Assembly: GCA_001600635.1 (NCBI GenBank)
Contig: BCKL01000015.1
Location: 280,942 to 344,941, forward strand
From: Leucosporidium creatinivorum
Taxonomy: Eukaryota > Basidiomycota > Microbotryomycetes > Leucosporidiales > Leucosporidiaceae
Direction: 5' to 3'
DNA: 64,000 nucleotides
Positions 22,233-33,819 of the stretch are shown here, piece after piece. The notes beneath the pieces are model-generated. The model was given only the letters and a program-made list of their open reading frames with translations, did not search any database and had not been told where the DNA came from. The position numbers and the translations under genes are program-made. Numbering within the stretch: position 1 is the stretch's first letter; each line of letters begins with the position of its first letter.

Positions 22233-22882
22233 ACTCCCTCGCCGTCCCCTTCGCCTCCCCTCTCCTCCCCAGCGCGCCGGTCGCCTTCCCTTTCCATCTT
22301 CACACATGTACATACACCTTCCAACTGGAGCATCAGCAGCAGCACTCGCCTCTTCCCTCCTTCTCATCCTTCTCCCTCTATCGCAAACCCTTTTCTATAG
22401 ACGTCCTCCCCAACTCTACGACCCCACCTCTCCCTAATCGAGAACCCCCTCCTTTTCGCTTTCGCACTTTCCCTTCTTTATTTCGCAACCCCCTTCGCAA
22501 GACTCCCCAGCTCGAGTTTCCTCCCTTCTTTGATACCCCCATCGCGCTCGCTCTCTTGGCTTCGTAGCTTCGTCGTCCCTCGCTGGAAATAAGCAGCCCG
22601 TTTCGTACATGATGTCGGGAGTCGTTGAGAGCGTCGGCGAAGCAGAGGGAGCTTTTGATCACTTTCGCCGAGCTGAGCAGCGTCGAGAGCGTGTGCTCTC
22701 CATGCGAGCTGAGTCGTGCTCTCCGCCGTCTCTTCAGAGGGACAGGATGCGATAGCAGCCTGCTGCTCTTCTGCAACCGTTATTGTTCGCTCGGTTTCCC
22801 CGGCTCGGCGCGATTTGGAACTCGGCAATGGCACAGCATCTACTCAGCCTCGCAGCCAGCTACTTCTGCCCTCTCCTCTTTC
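22233..22882. other. Convergent intergenic region
   Basis: Between the stop codons of two converging genes. The left half (to about 22560) is C/T-rich and probably the 3' UTR of the glycosyltransferase. The right half is probably the 3' UTR of the 192-residue gene. No gene was seen. Confidence 0.4.
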
Positions 22883-23642
22883 TCACGCCCAGCGAGCTCT
22901 CAACTCTTCCTCCGTTACTCCCGAACGACGAGCCATCCTCGAAGTGAGCGAAGGGACATGCTGGTGACCGAGGCTTCGAAGCGCTGTCACGCCACGGCGC
23001 TGCATTCGAAGAGAAGGTCAGCGTGGTCAACCCTACAATAGAGGCCTTTGTCCTACCCTGCTATGTGCGATAGCGCCCATGATGGCTGCCAGCTTCTGAG
23101 TCGGGCTGAAGGTCGACCATTCGGAGTTGGCGCGGTGGAGGAAGGCATCGTTGGAGCCGGCCTGGACCTCCCTATTGATGAGCTAAAGGTGTAGAGTCAG
23201 TACAAGAGCTTGGCTGGAAATGGAGCTCCATCTGACATTGTGGAACGCAGTGTTGAGGTAAGGGACGTCCATGAGCTGTCAGTTCGGCGAAGGCGTACGT
23301 GGGCATCAGCTTCCCGACCCCAGCAATTCAGCATGGACTACTCACCTGCTCTAACTCGCAAGGGCGATTTGGGTGCACTTTCTCCAGCTTGTACAACATC
23401 CTCTCCCTACTAGCGAACGACGTTGGATGCTCGGACCACTCCTTGTGGAGATAGTCCGCAGCCATGTCGGTGAACCTGCGTGCCGCCTCGAGTCCTTCGT
23501 CCTTCTGAGCTGGAGTGGACTTCCCCGACAGAAAGTCACCCTGCTCGACCATTTTGGCGAGCTTCCGAGCCCCGTTCATGGCTTGAGCCCATTTCGATTC
23601 GTTGGAGTCCATGGAAAGGGGCGTGTCGAATAAGTAGGGCAT
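22883..23642 (-). CDS. Unrecognised 192-residue family protein, member B
   Basis: Four exons (99, 13, 42 and 38 codons) give 192 residues, the same length as member A at 9116-9875. The start reads MPYLFDTPLSMDSNESKWAQ. The conserved blocks are W-(A/N)-A near residue 20, LINREVQAG...EWSTFSPTQKLAA in exon 3 and LGHQHVPSLTSRMARRSGV in exon 4. The exon 4 acceptor was chosen at ATGCAG because only this keeps the frame that matches member A. No known domain, signal peptide or membrane segment was seen. The last 24 residues are identical to the relic at 8726-8802. The gene is convergent with the glycosyltransferase and lies downstream of POL32 on the same strand. Function unknown. Confidence 0.75.
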
Positions 23643-23895
23643 GTTGCCTGGATGGGACTTTGTCGCCCAGCAAGAGGAAGAAGAGAGTCACTTCGCGACA
23701 GTCGTCGACGTGGCAATGGAGCGCGATGCAGGCCGCGGAGGAAGGAGTTGGAGCTCGGTGCAAACTCGGTGCAAGTTTAGCGGAGCGCGGGCCGTCGAAA
23801 CACCGCTGTACACATCAGCGGTAAGGTCAAAGGCATCTTCCGCACTATCACGCAGCACAAGCAAGATCCCTCTCCCATCCTCCCGTCCGCACCTT

Positions 23896-23941
23896 CCTCC
23901 TCCCCCTCCTCCCCCTCCTCCCCCTCCTCCCCCTCCTCCCA
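23896..23941 (+). repeat. (CCCCTCCTC)n minisatellite
   Basis: About five copies of a 9-bp unit lie between the POL32 stop (23978) and the start of the 192-residue gene (23642). On the transcribed strand it is a G-rich GAGGAGGGG array, which could slow polymerase or form G-quadruplex in the POL32 3' UTR. That role is inferred. Confidence 0.8.
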
Positions 23942-23977
23942 GCCTCCTCTCAATCGCACCTCACCCAACCTCCCAAG

Positions 23978-25820
23978 CTACTTCTTGAAGAACCCCTTCA
24001 AATCTCCTTGCGCCGATATCTTCTTCGCCACGGCTGCTCGTTTCTCGGCGGCGGTCTGAGCGGCGGGGGCGGCGGCTTTGGCTGTTGAGCGAGAGGAAGG
24101 TGGGTAGGTGGGAGGAGGTGAAAGGGAAACGGCGGGAGAGAGAAAGGGAATAGAAGAGAGGGTGAGCAAGAGCGAGAGGAGAAGGGAAAGAGAGGACCTA
24201 CTCGACTTTGAGGGAGCGGGGTCGATCTCCATGTCGTCGTCGTCGGAGAAGAGGGCCTGTGACGAGTAGAATGGAGGGGCGAGGGAGAGGGCACGATGGT
24301 ACGATTTGGGGTAAAGTTCAGGGCGCGAAAGCAGGAGAAGAACGGCAGGAAAGCAAGAGCATCAGCGCCCGCTGCCAACGCCGAACCCGGGTCATCGAGC
24401 CCAAAAACTCACCGACAACTCCTTCTGCTCCTTCAGCCTCCTCTCCTTGACCGTCAACCCATCATCCCCCTTAACCTCCTTCTTCACCTCCGTCTTGACC
24501 TCACTACTCCTCGACGCCCTGCCCATTCCCTCGCTCTTCACCACAGCGGCCTTCTTCTTCTTCTCCGCGGCCCTATTCGCCTCCTCCTCAGCCTCCCTCA
24601 TAGCCTCCTCGTCCCACATATCCCCATCATCCCCCAGATCCTCATCACTGGCCAACTCCTCGTCGCCGAAAATGCCATTATCTCGGCCTGCCTTCTTCGG
24701 CGGAGGGGCGGGGACAGCTTTGGTGATGGTCTTGGATTTGATAGGCGCGGGAGAAGCCTTGCGTTTGGTCGCGGTGGAGGTGCTGGCGGAGGAGGAGGCC
24801 TTGGTGGCCTTCTTTTCGGGTTTGGGAGCGGGCGAGGCGCGAGCGAAGAGTCCTCCGAGCTCGCCGATCTTGCGCGCGGGAGCTTTGGAAGTGGTAGGAG
24901 CGTTGAAGATGGATGCCGTTTTGCTGTTGGTGGCCTTTCCTTTGCCCTTATCCTTGTCCTTCTCCGACGCCGAGGAGATACTAGGCTTCGTCTCCTCCTT
25001 CTTGACGACCGAAGCCGCCCTCGCCGGCGCCGTAACGGGCGCGACCTTGGCCTTGCCTTTGCCCTTCTTCTTCCTCTCGCCGTCGGGGTGGGTGATGCCG
25101 CCGTAGCCGCTGGAGGGGGCGGGCTTCCATTTGGATTTGGAGGATTCGGCGATGGAGGAGAGGGCGAGGGGAGCGAGAGTGGAGATGGTGGGCAGGGCGG
25201 TAGGGGAGAGGGCGTAGATGTGTTGTGAGGGGGAGGTGAAGAGGGAGAGTTTGGCTGTGGGTGAGCCGAGCGGGCAGAGGGTCAGCGAGCGAGCCGACGA
25301 GCACGAGCGGAAGGATCACTCACAGTCCAGATCGGCAGCAGCGACGAGCAGGATTGACCTCTTGATAATCACCTCCTTCGCCTGCTCCTTCTCCTCACCA
25401 TCAATATCCATCGCCTCTCCCTCCCCACTACTCGCGCTCGCGCCGTTCGTCTTGCCGCCCTCGGCGCTGCTGCTCTTGAGCACACCGCTGATCGCCCAAG
25501 TAGCTGTTACTCCTCGCTCGATGGCTTGCGGGTCCTTGATGTAGGCTTCGAGGTGGCTGCACGATTTGGATGAGACGCGACGACGTGAGCGGGCGCGTAC
25601 AGCTGTGCTGGCTCGGGATTGAGCTGTAGGGCTGTAGCTTACGTCTTGGCTTCTTGTACAGTAATTCCCAGCTCGCGCGAGACTAGGCGGTAGGTGACCT
25701 GATACCGGAAACGGCGAGATGAGCACGCGTCGAGCGGGAAAGAGGAGCAAGAAGCTGTACCGTATCCTTGTCGAGAGCTACACGCTTGGTCAGGTGACGG
25801 AACACGAGCTTTTGATCCAT
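23978..25820 (-). CDS. POL32: DNA polymerase delta third subunit (Pol32/Cdc27/POLD3)
   Basis: The start at 25820 gives MDQKLVFRHLTKRVALDKDT, spliced to VTYRLVSRELGITVQEAK. This matches the N-terminal winged-helix-like region that binds the polymerase B-subunit. A long Lys/Ser/Ala-rich disordered middle follows, with acidic patches such as DEDLGDDGDMWDEE. The extreme C-terminus QGDLKGFFKK is a textbook PCNA-interacting (PIP) box, QxxLxxFF. The subunit tethers polymerase delta to PCNA and is needed for strand displacement and break-induced replication. About six exons. The 117-bp gap to the divergent hydrolase suggests a shared promoter. A 310-residue plus-strand frame across the middle (24296-25228) is a shadow of the biased codon use. 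Confidence 0.88.
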
Positions 25821-25936
25821 CTTCTGCTTCTGTAGCTGATTCGAGCTGAAGCCGAGCAGTGAATGACCGGAAGCAGAGAGGCTGCCAGCTGCTTCGTCTC
25901 CCTCCCTTTGACTGCTCACTGCTTGATTTCGCCGAG

Positions 25937-26983
25937 ATGGCTTCGATGGACTTGCACCCAGCACCAAAAGCAGCCAAGCATCCTGTACCTCAACTTAAGC
26001 AGGTCGACTCTGCTCTGCAATACTCTTACCGCCCTTCACCCTCTGGCATCGACTCGAACCTCTTGATCCTCTTTCACGGCCTCGGTACGTCTTTCCCGGG
26101 CCCCATAACGGTACAGATCTTTGCTCACACTCTCACACACTACAGGGGACACTTACAAACCCTTCGCCCAGCTCGGCGCTTCGCTCAATCTTCCTCAAAC
26201 CGCCGTTCTGAGCCTCCAGGCGCCCGGCCGAGTTCCCCTGCTGGAAGAGGACGCTTGGTGCTGGTGGCCTTCGTTCGATGAACTAGGAGAGCGTGCGTAC
26301 CCCCCCTCTTACCTCCCTACACCTTCGGCTAAACCTCTCCTCCCACAGTAATCCCAAACCCGAACCCCTCCTCGACCCTCTCCCTCCTCCTCCGAGTTCT
26401 CTCTCACTTGACCTCCACATTCCCCAACGCTCCCTGCTGGTCCCCATCAAACATCCACCTCTTCGGCTTCGCCCAAGGCGGTTCCTGCGTCGGCGAACTC
26501 TCGCTGGCCTACACTCGGTCGACTAAACTCTCCCTCGGCTCTGCGGTGGTCGTTTCGGCTCCTCTACTGAGTCATCCGACGATTGGGGAAGGGGAGAGGA
26601 GCGAGATGAAGGTTCTGCTGTGTACGAGGAAGGGTGAGGAGAGGACGGTGGGGGCGGGAAGTTGGAGGAAGGGATTCAAGGAGATCAAGGAGGTGCCGCT
26701 GGCGAGAGGAGAGGGGATGCTGAGAGGTCAGAGCGAGTGGATGGAGGTGATGAGGTGCGTTTGTGGCTCAGCGAGGCTCGCTCGGCCCTTCAAACTGATC
26801 TTCGGCGCTGACCCTCTTCGCCTCTCGCCCGTCCTCTACACTCTCCCACATATCGTCCTTTCACAACACAGGTTCTGGTCACAAGCACTCACTCAGCGCT
26901 CCGCCCTCGAGCTCTCAGAGGGAGTCTACGAGGTTCGCGGCGGCGTAGTAGCAGCCGAGAAGGCCGGAGCTTCGGCGCCGTGA
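25937..26983 (+). CDS. Acyl-protein-thioesterase/phospholipase-like hydrolase with altered nucleophile
   Basis: About 260 residues over four exons. The alpha/beta-hydrolase signature appears as NLLILFHGLGDTYKPFAQLG followed by QAPGRVPLL and WWPSFDELG. This is the oxyanion loop and WF-D region of the phospholipase/carboxylesterase family related to LYPLA-type enzymes. The nucleophile elbow, normally GFSQGG, reads GFAQGGS here, so the usual catalytic serine is an alanine. Either the protein is a non-catalytic member or a neighbouring serine has taken over. The C-terminal aspartate and histidine positions cannot be assigned with confidence. The second in-frame Met at 25946 is an alternative start. 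It is divergent from POL32. Confidence 0.7.
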
Positions 26984-27481
26984 AGCTGATAGATTGGGGT
27001 CGAGACGCACGGCGGCAGTAAAGAGTGTGATACGCAATGTTGTACTTTAGATCGGACCAAGAACGCGGCGCACGGCAGACTCATCGAGCGGTGAGCGCTT
27101 CGCAGTGAGCTCGGCGAGGGGCTCACGCACGGCTGCCCTGCGCAGCTGACGGGAAGAGCATGAGATAGCTGGAGCATGCTGCTCCTCTGTAGCTCAGTCT
27201 TCGCTGCCTGCAGAAGCCGCGTGGGAGGAGGTCGGCTCACTTGGAGCTCGAACCTCGCGCTCGTCTCTTGCCTCTCGCCATATCGTCGTCCTCGCGCTCT
27301 CCGCCAGCTACAGCAGCATTTACCAGGCTCAAACTCACCATTGACTCTCCTCTGAGTCTATACGCCTCCCACAGCTTCGGTACCGGCCTCGTTGCCTCGT
27401 TGCCTCGCTACAGCCCGCCAACACAGCGCAGCCGCCTCTCCACTCGGCCTCGCTCCCTCGAGAGCCTCTGCACTACATCGG
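26984..27481. other. Intergenic with upstream region of chromodomain copy A
   Basis: No gene seen. From about 27243 the plus strand resembles the reverse complement of the upstream region of copy B (about 44010 downward), most clearly in GAGCTCGAACCTCGCGCTCG and the following CTCTTGCCTCTCGCCAT. The two promoters therefore share ancestry but have diverged. Confidence 0.5.
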
Positions 27482-30400
27482 ATGAAGTTCAAGAAGATCA
27501 AAGCACCGAAACGCATACAAACCGATCCTTACGAAGTCGGTCAGTTCAGCTCGCCTGTGTTGCGTCTTAGTCGAGGGCCGAGCTCATGCGCCGGCGCTGT
27601 CCCAACAGAGGAGCTTGTCGGCTATGAGCTGCGTGAGGTGGACAATGTAGACGATGGACAGAAAGAGTCGGGTTATGATGGCTCGCTGAGAGCGACTAGG
27701 TGGGAGATCCGCTACTTGGTCAAGTGAGTTCAAAAGCTTCGGCTTTGTCCTCGGCGCCGAGCTCATCCTTCGCACGCGCGCAGATGGAAAGGCTACGACC
27801 CCTCCGAGAACTCCTGGGAGCCTCGTTCTTCCTTCTTCGATCCTTGGCCGGTCGTCTACGATGAGCAGCTGGCGATTGTGCAGGCCGAGGATCAGACGAG
27901 ACCTTCGCCGGCCGAAGTGAGGGAAGAGGCGAGTAGGAGGAATGAGGCATTGAGGGTCGCGCTCAGAAGGAGTAGAGGAGCGAAAAAGTCGGCGCCGCAG
28001 AGTCAGATGAAGGTGGTGATGAAGGTCAAGCAGGAGGGAGAGAGGGGAAGCGTGAAGATGGAGAAGGACGTCAAGCCTAAGGCCGAGGTGCGTTTGCAGC
28101 CATTCGGCGGCTCGCTGGGAGCTTAGTGCGGTGCACAGCTGACCTAAATGCTCCACTACAGCCTCACCTCGCCCCATCAGTCCCCTCGNCCTCCTCCATC
28201 CCCCGCACCGGCCGCTCGACTCGCAACTCCTACGATCCCACTTCCCTCGTCGACCTCCAATCCTTCATCAAGTCCGAAAACGCGCCAGCCGAAGTCCGTC
28301 AGCTCGCGTACGGAGTCAGGCGCTACTCTACCAGTGGACAGAGGCGTGCCCCGAGTGAGGCATCGACGGCGGCTTCGGCATCGGGGACGAGTGCCTCTAC
28401 CGCGGGGGAGGAGTCGGTTGCGAGTGGTCGATTCGAGCCAGACGAGGATACAAGGGGAAGGATTATCCAGGTTAGGGCGTCCACCGCCCCGAAGGACGTG
28501 CAGCAGCCCGTCACCGCCGCCGAAGAGGAGGAGATTGGATTCGCCGACTCGGAATCCGAGGACGAGGCAGGAGGACAGAGGCAGCAGGTTCAAGCAGCGC
28601 AGACGCTCAAACTCCCTCGAGCTGCTTCGACCACCGCCCAAGACGAGTCGGACCGTGGCTTCGACGAGTCTTCGGACGATGAAATCGTTCGGCAAGTCGG
28701 ACTCGCACCTTCAGCGATGGCTTCGACCAACGACCACGCTGCTCAAGATGGATTCGACGACGCTTCTTCCGACGAGGACGATTTGCCTTTAGTAGCCCAA
28801 GCTGGTGCTTCGACTGCCGAGATCGAGGGGATGGGATTCGCCGAGGCGAGCTCGGAGGACGATATTGCGCCGCCCAAGTCGACCCAGATCAAGACGAAGG
28901 CTAGGAAGGCTAGCGGCGATAGCAAGACCCCCAAGACGTCCTCCGCCGTTTCGTCTCGTGCCTACGCCGAGCAGCCTCCTCCTCCTCTCGTCGTCAAGTC
29001 GAAGCCCAAAGCGGCTCCTCCTCCCTCCGAGGCCCCTCGAAAGACCTCGAGGTCCACTCCTTCTCAGCAGCCTCGCAAGAAGCCTCGCATTGTTGTCTCC
29101 GACTCTTCCGACTCGGACGACCTTTCCATCCGCTCGGCGCAGAAGGCCGTTGCCTCAGGCCCATCCTCCTCCGCCGACGCCATCGCTGTGAAGGCGAAGA
29201 TCGCCGCTCTCAACTTCAGGGATGTACCTCAAGTCTACACCCCTCTTCCTCCGCCGCCTCCCCCGCCCGCGCCGCTCCCTCTCAAACCTGTCGTCGCCTC
29301 GCTCGCGGCGCCTCCTCCTCTCGCTCCAGCTCCGATCATCACGCCCTTGGTACGCCCTCTTCCAACTCGTCCAACAGCACCGCCGGCGCCTGTACAGCCT
29401 CGCACGACTCTTACGAGCGAGCCCATCAAGGAACCTCGTCACCGTCCGGGCAGGCTGCCGATGCAGCAAGGCTCGGCCGGGGCAACGGCGTGGAAGACCG
29501 AGATTGAAGGTTCCGCTCCTTTCCCTCGAGTGAGTTGAAGTCACACTGCAGAACCGAGACGAGACGCTGACCTCTCTCTCTCTCTCTTCGTCTCCAACAG
29601 CCCACTCCTCGCCCCATCGCCGAGCCCGGCTTCATGCCTCTCTCCACTCCCACGCTCGAGATCGCCCTCCGCGCTACCAACTTCTTTGCTCGTCAACCTA
29701 CTCCCGATCTCTCCTCCCCAGCACCATCTCTTGCCTCCCGCGTCCGCTCGGCATGGAAGCTCGGCAACCCTCTCCTCAACTTCTATGATTTCGACGCGGT
29801 CATGCGCCAGGGACCTCACAACAGCTCGAGGCCGGCCTTCGTTTTTGCTTTGGCGAAGGATGGCCCACCGAGCAAGGAGGCCAAGGCGGTCAAGAGTGAT
29901 TGTCTCGCCCTGCAGCTCCTCCTCTCGACCATCGAAGGAGTCAAGCACGCCGACTCGCTCCTCAACCCCGCCGTGTCGGCTGTGTTCGTGCATGTGTCGG
30001 ATGTCGAGGCGATCAGGGAAGGAGCCAAGGGAAGCTTCCTGAACTGCAGAGGTTGGGGGAGAGGAGGGTCGGCGAGACGATCTTTGTGCTGTTCGGCGAG
30101 CGTGAGAAGGAGGTCGAGGCGGGATGGGAGCTTGAGGATGAGGTCAGTGAGCAGGTGAGCCAAAAGGAGAGCGTTTTCCAGCGCTTTTGGGATACAGGTG
30201 CGTTGCCGTTCGACTCGCTTCCTCGCCGCGAGAAGTTGACCTTTTCCTCTGCTCTCTCTGCAACAGCCGCCGCCATCACCTTCACCCCCAAAGCCTTCGT
30301 TGTCCACCACGAGCGACTCTTCTCCCTCATCACCGCCTGGTCCAAGTCCACTGGACGCTGGCCAGGCCATCGCGATCTCTTCCCCTTCGCTCACGCCTCG

Positions 30401-31046
30401 TGTCTCCTCCCCGGTGGTGCTTTTGAGCTTCCTCCAAAAGGCAGCGAGGCTTGGAAGAGCTTGATGGCTAACAGCGACGCTCGGTGAGCTCTGCTTTTCG
30501 CTTAATCGAGCCAGAACCTCGCTGACCCTCGTCTCGGCGCCGAGCAGTCAAATCCTCGTCGACTTCCACTCGCTCGCTCGTGACCGTCACCGCCTCGCTC
30601 TCACCAAGCCTCTCCCACTCGCACACAAATGCTCGAGCCACTCCTTCCCATCCTACGCCGACTTAGAAGATTACGCCACGGACGGCAAGATTGTCGCTGA
30701 CGCGCAGTGGTTCCCTCGCAAGTGCTTCTTCGACAGCTTGGAGAAGCTGACGAGGCTGGTAGGCGTTTACAAGGGAGAGTACATACAAATGTGAGTCGTC
30801 TTGAAAGTCAAAGGCGAGAGGAAGGGGCGAGACGCTGATGAGACCCGTTCGCCGAGCAGTCGTCGGTGGATCATCATCGCCACCGAGGAGGAGATTAGAG
30901 CGCTCAAGAGGAAGCCTGATGGAGTAAGGTAACTTATGGAACCACCGCGAAGTCTCACTGACCCTCCCTACCAACAGATCAGCCTTCTCACGGTCGAGCA
31001 AGCCGAGGTCGAGCTCGGAAGGGCGCCGTTCGTCGGTCCGCATTGA
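27482..31046 (+). CDS. Large chromodomain protein, copy A, frameshifted
   Basis: About nine exons. The short first exon reads MKFKKIKAPKR. A chromodomain follows with GYELREVDNV, RWEIRYLVKWKGYDPSENSW and a WEPRSSFF end, interrupted by introns before EELVGYEL and before WKGY. Then come a basic linker, a disordered acidic and Pro-rich middle (residue unknown at the N at 28189), and a folded C-terminal half (TLEIALRATNFFARQ to VELGRAPFVGPH). Chromodomains bind methylated histone tails, so a heterochromatin role is inferred. The C-terminal region resembles nothing I can name with certainty; a Chp1-type C-terminus is possible. Relative to copy B, one G is missing near 30032, which shifts the frame and gives an early stop near 30158. 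It may be a pseudogene or a sequence error. Confidence 0.75.
27990..31046 (+). repeat. Inverted segmental repeat, left arm
   Basis: Nearly identical, in inverted orientation, to 40221-43278. Exons and two introns (about 28088-28161 and 29529-29600) match base for base or almost so. Other stretches, such as 28690-28800, 29290-29390 and the intron near 30198-30266, differ clearly. Similarity stops at the two stop codons. A weaker match extends left to about 27243. Confidence 0.9.
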
Positions 31047-31330
31047 GGAGGCTGACCTCTGCGTAGACGTGTACCTCCTCTTCTCTGCAATCCGTGATGT
31101 TCTGCTGGGCTGAGATGGCCGTGCCCCGCCGATCTGGAAGCCCTTCTGTTCTCCCCTCTTCGCCGAGCAGCTCTTGCTTGCTTGCCGACTCGACTGTCTT
31201 CCTCCTGTGCAGCCGTCGAGCGCCGCCATAATCCTCTCTTCCGCTCTCTCTCACTCTGCTACCGTAGCGAGACATGATGTGATGGAGAATGCCCATTGAA
31301 TCCCTTGATGCTAAATGTCGCCTGATCGCT

Positions 31331-32891
31331 CTATAGCTCCAGCCCGAACAGCTCCACCGCGTTCTGTCCCATGACCTTACTCCTCTCCGTATCGGACCAT
31401 CCAGCCACGCCTGCAATGGCATCGAGGTTCTCATCAACCGACTTCCAGCGCGAGCCCTCGCCATCGAGAGGAGGGAAGAAGGGGTGGTCGGTGCCGAACA
31501 TGATGCGGTCGACACCAGGGAAGACTCCCTCGGGTGCCAGCAGGTCCTTGCGCTCGTTCACTCGGTCGACGTAAGCAAGGTGCTCATCCTTGCCCTCGTA
31601 CTTGTCGGCGCGCGACACGACTCGCTCGGTCAGGGCGAGCTCCTCGGGTCCGTAGGTGACAGCGTCGTACCACATTTGACCGAGGTAGTAGCGGAAGTCG
31701 TGCTGGAGGCGATCCTTGACGGTCGGGTCGTGCACCACGCAGGAGGAGAGACGGGAGGAAAGGGCGGGAAGGGCGCCGGCCGAGTGGGCGAGGAGAAGGC
31801 GGAGGGTGGGGTAGCGGTCGAGGACACCATAGAGAATGAGGCGAGCGATGGCCTGTAGCGAGACGGGAGATGGGCGCAGAGGATGGGTCAGGTTCTGGTT
31901 CGGCGGCGAGGTTCGGCGAGCGGGACTCACGATGGTGGTCTCAAAGGGGAAACCGAGGGCAAGAGCGAGGACATGACCGTTGTCCTGCTCTCCGAAGGCT
32001 CCCTCGACGCCGTAATGAGGGTGCTAAGAGTCGCGTGAGGAGGGATTGAAGTGAGCTGTCGAGCTCGGCCGAGATATCAGAGCGCGTTCCGACTCACCAC
32101 AAAGACGACGAGACCGGAATCAGCGAGCGCCTTCCAGATGGGCTCCATCGCTTCATCATCAAGACCCTTTCCAACACCTCTAGTGCCCATAACGACTCCG
32201 CGAACGTGGCTCAGCGACTTGATCTGCTCAATCGCCTCGAGCACCTTGGCCGTCTCGACTCCTGGGACCAGAGGCAGGGAGCCGAAAGCGAAGAGGCGGT
32301 TCTCGGTTTGCGCGGAGAATTGCGAGGAGGAGGAAGAGGTGGATGCTTGGGCGGGGTAGGTCGAGCAGTACTCCTGGATGTCGAGGTTGAGGTCGTGAGC
32401 GGCCTTCACGGCCTCGTCGGGAGTAAGGAAGTCGAGCCATGGGTTGGCGAGCGATACGATCTGTAGATCACCACGAGGTGAGCTGAGCTGTATCATATCG
32501 AAGGAGGGCGAGGCTCAGCACGCACTGAAACGTCGATGCCGTGAGTGTCCATGAACTTGATCTTCTCCGCGCGATCCCAGTATTGCCTAGTAGGATACAG
32601 CTTTATCAGCTTCTGCTCCTGCTCCCTCGTAAGCTGCACTCACGGGCCAACGGGGCGGCCTTGGCTGTTGCTGCCGTCGCCGTGCGCCTCCTCCTTGAGC
32701 AGGATGACCTTCTCCTGACCGTCAGGAGCAGTGTGTACACGAGGAATCTCTGTCCGCTTGCGCATGAGGTCCATGTACGACGGCGGGTAGCTGCGAGGGC
32801 GCGACGGTCAGCTCAGCTTCCTCTGGTTCGTTTGAAGCGCGACGTACATGTGCGTGTGGCAGTCAATGAGGAGAGAGCGAGAGGTAGCCAT
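31331..32891 (-). CDS. Isoorotate (5-carboxyuracil) decarboxylase-like amidohydrolase
   Basis: ACMSD-type amidohydrolase of about 420 residues in six exons or so. The start MATSRSLLIDCHTHM carries the HxH metal pair. YPPSYMDLMRKR, KIKFMDTHGIDVS and SLANPWLDFLTPDEA follow. Then come GTRGVGKGLDD, the third metal ligand region FVHPHYG, the LAHSAGALP motif, and the final aspartate in RIMFGTDHPFFPPL. The pattern closely follows fungal isoorotate decarboxylase, which removes CO2 from 5-carboxyuracil to give uracil at the end of thymine/thymidine salvage. That assignment rests on remembered family motifs, and ACMSD-related decarboxylases of other substrates are the main alternative. An NCS1 permease at 55.8 kb could supply nucleobases. 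All expected zinc ligands are present. Confidence 0.8.
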
Positions 32892-33819
32892 GGTGAACGA
32901 TAGAGCTTGGTGAGGTGCAGCAATTGGCGAAGTGAAGAAGAGCGAAGGGAAGCAGCGCAAGGTCGACGTCCAGGCCTGGCATGGCAAGTGCGGGTGGTGC
33001 GCGCAACTCAGCCGAGATCTTAACTTCTTATCGCCTGGAGCTCCGATAGAGAGGAGAAATGCTACTACTTGGGCAGCTTCGATCGGCTTCAGAGTATCGC
33101 CAGAGGTGTAGGAGAGTAGACGGCGGGCATCGCCGAGCTCCTTCGATGCTTTCGAGGGCCGTCCTGCAACGCGACAGAGGCTTACGGCCGCTTTGAAGTG
33201 TATCAGCTAGCATTCCACCATTGTACTTGTCCTGCCGGCCTGTCAACACACCTCAGGGAAGGTTCACGCAGGTCAGCGACTATCGCCGAGCTCTCCCTTT
33301 CTGTCCTGCAGGCGGTCCAGAGCGACAGAACAAGCCTAGACAAGTACCGAGTGCAGAACTCGATACATTCGATTGCTGTAAGAGGAGCACGGCCCCTCGG
33401 ACCCGCTGCAAACCGCACAAGAAGCCTCCAAAGCGGCGGCCGAGTTCACCGGACCACTCTCTTTGCCGAAGCTGTACCGAAAACAGTTAAGCCATTACTG
33501 GGGAAACAAGTACGCCGACTCCTAGCGACTGAAGAGGTCACTGTTTAAGTGTTGGATCGTAAAGAGCAGCAGAAGACGCGGCTCGGTCGAGCGGTGCTCG
33601 GTCGTCGCCCAGTCCTACCGCAACAGGTGAGGTCAGTCACAAGTCACCTTCCTGGCTAGTCTCAGTAGAGGGGCATCACTGCTGCCACTGCTACTGCACT
33701 TCAAGCTCTCCTCGCTGAGCACGGCCTTCTCGTCGAAATCGCCTCGCTCCTCTTCTTCCGCTCCTCAGCTTCGCTTTTCTCGTGTTGCCTATCGGCGCCC
33801 TTGCGGCCGCTCAGTAGCG
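32892..33819. other. Divergent intergenic region
   Basis: 928 bp between the starts of the decarboxylase (minus) and the chromodomain-only gene (plus). Short frames exist on both strands (such as 33198-33548) but show no splice-consistent gene or recognisable domain. It is probably the promoters of both genes. Confidence 0.4.

Noticed and set aside
23881-23941. CCTCCTCCC array as a CRISPR-like or telomeric repeat
   Set aside because: The unit is a 9-bp simple tandem repeat without spacers, and it is internal to the contig in a 3' UTR.
24296-25228. 310-residue plus-strand open frame rich in Leu/Gly/Arg
   Set aside because: It is antisense to POL32 exons whose protein is clearly conserved (PIP box, N-terminal domain). 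The frame is a by-product of GC-rich codons.
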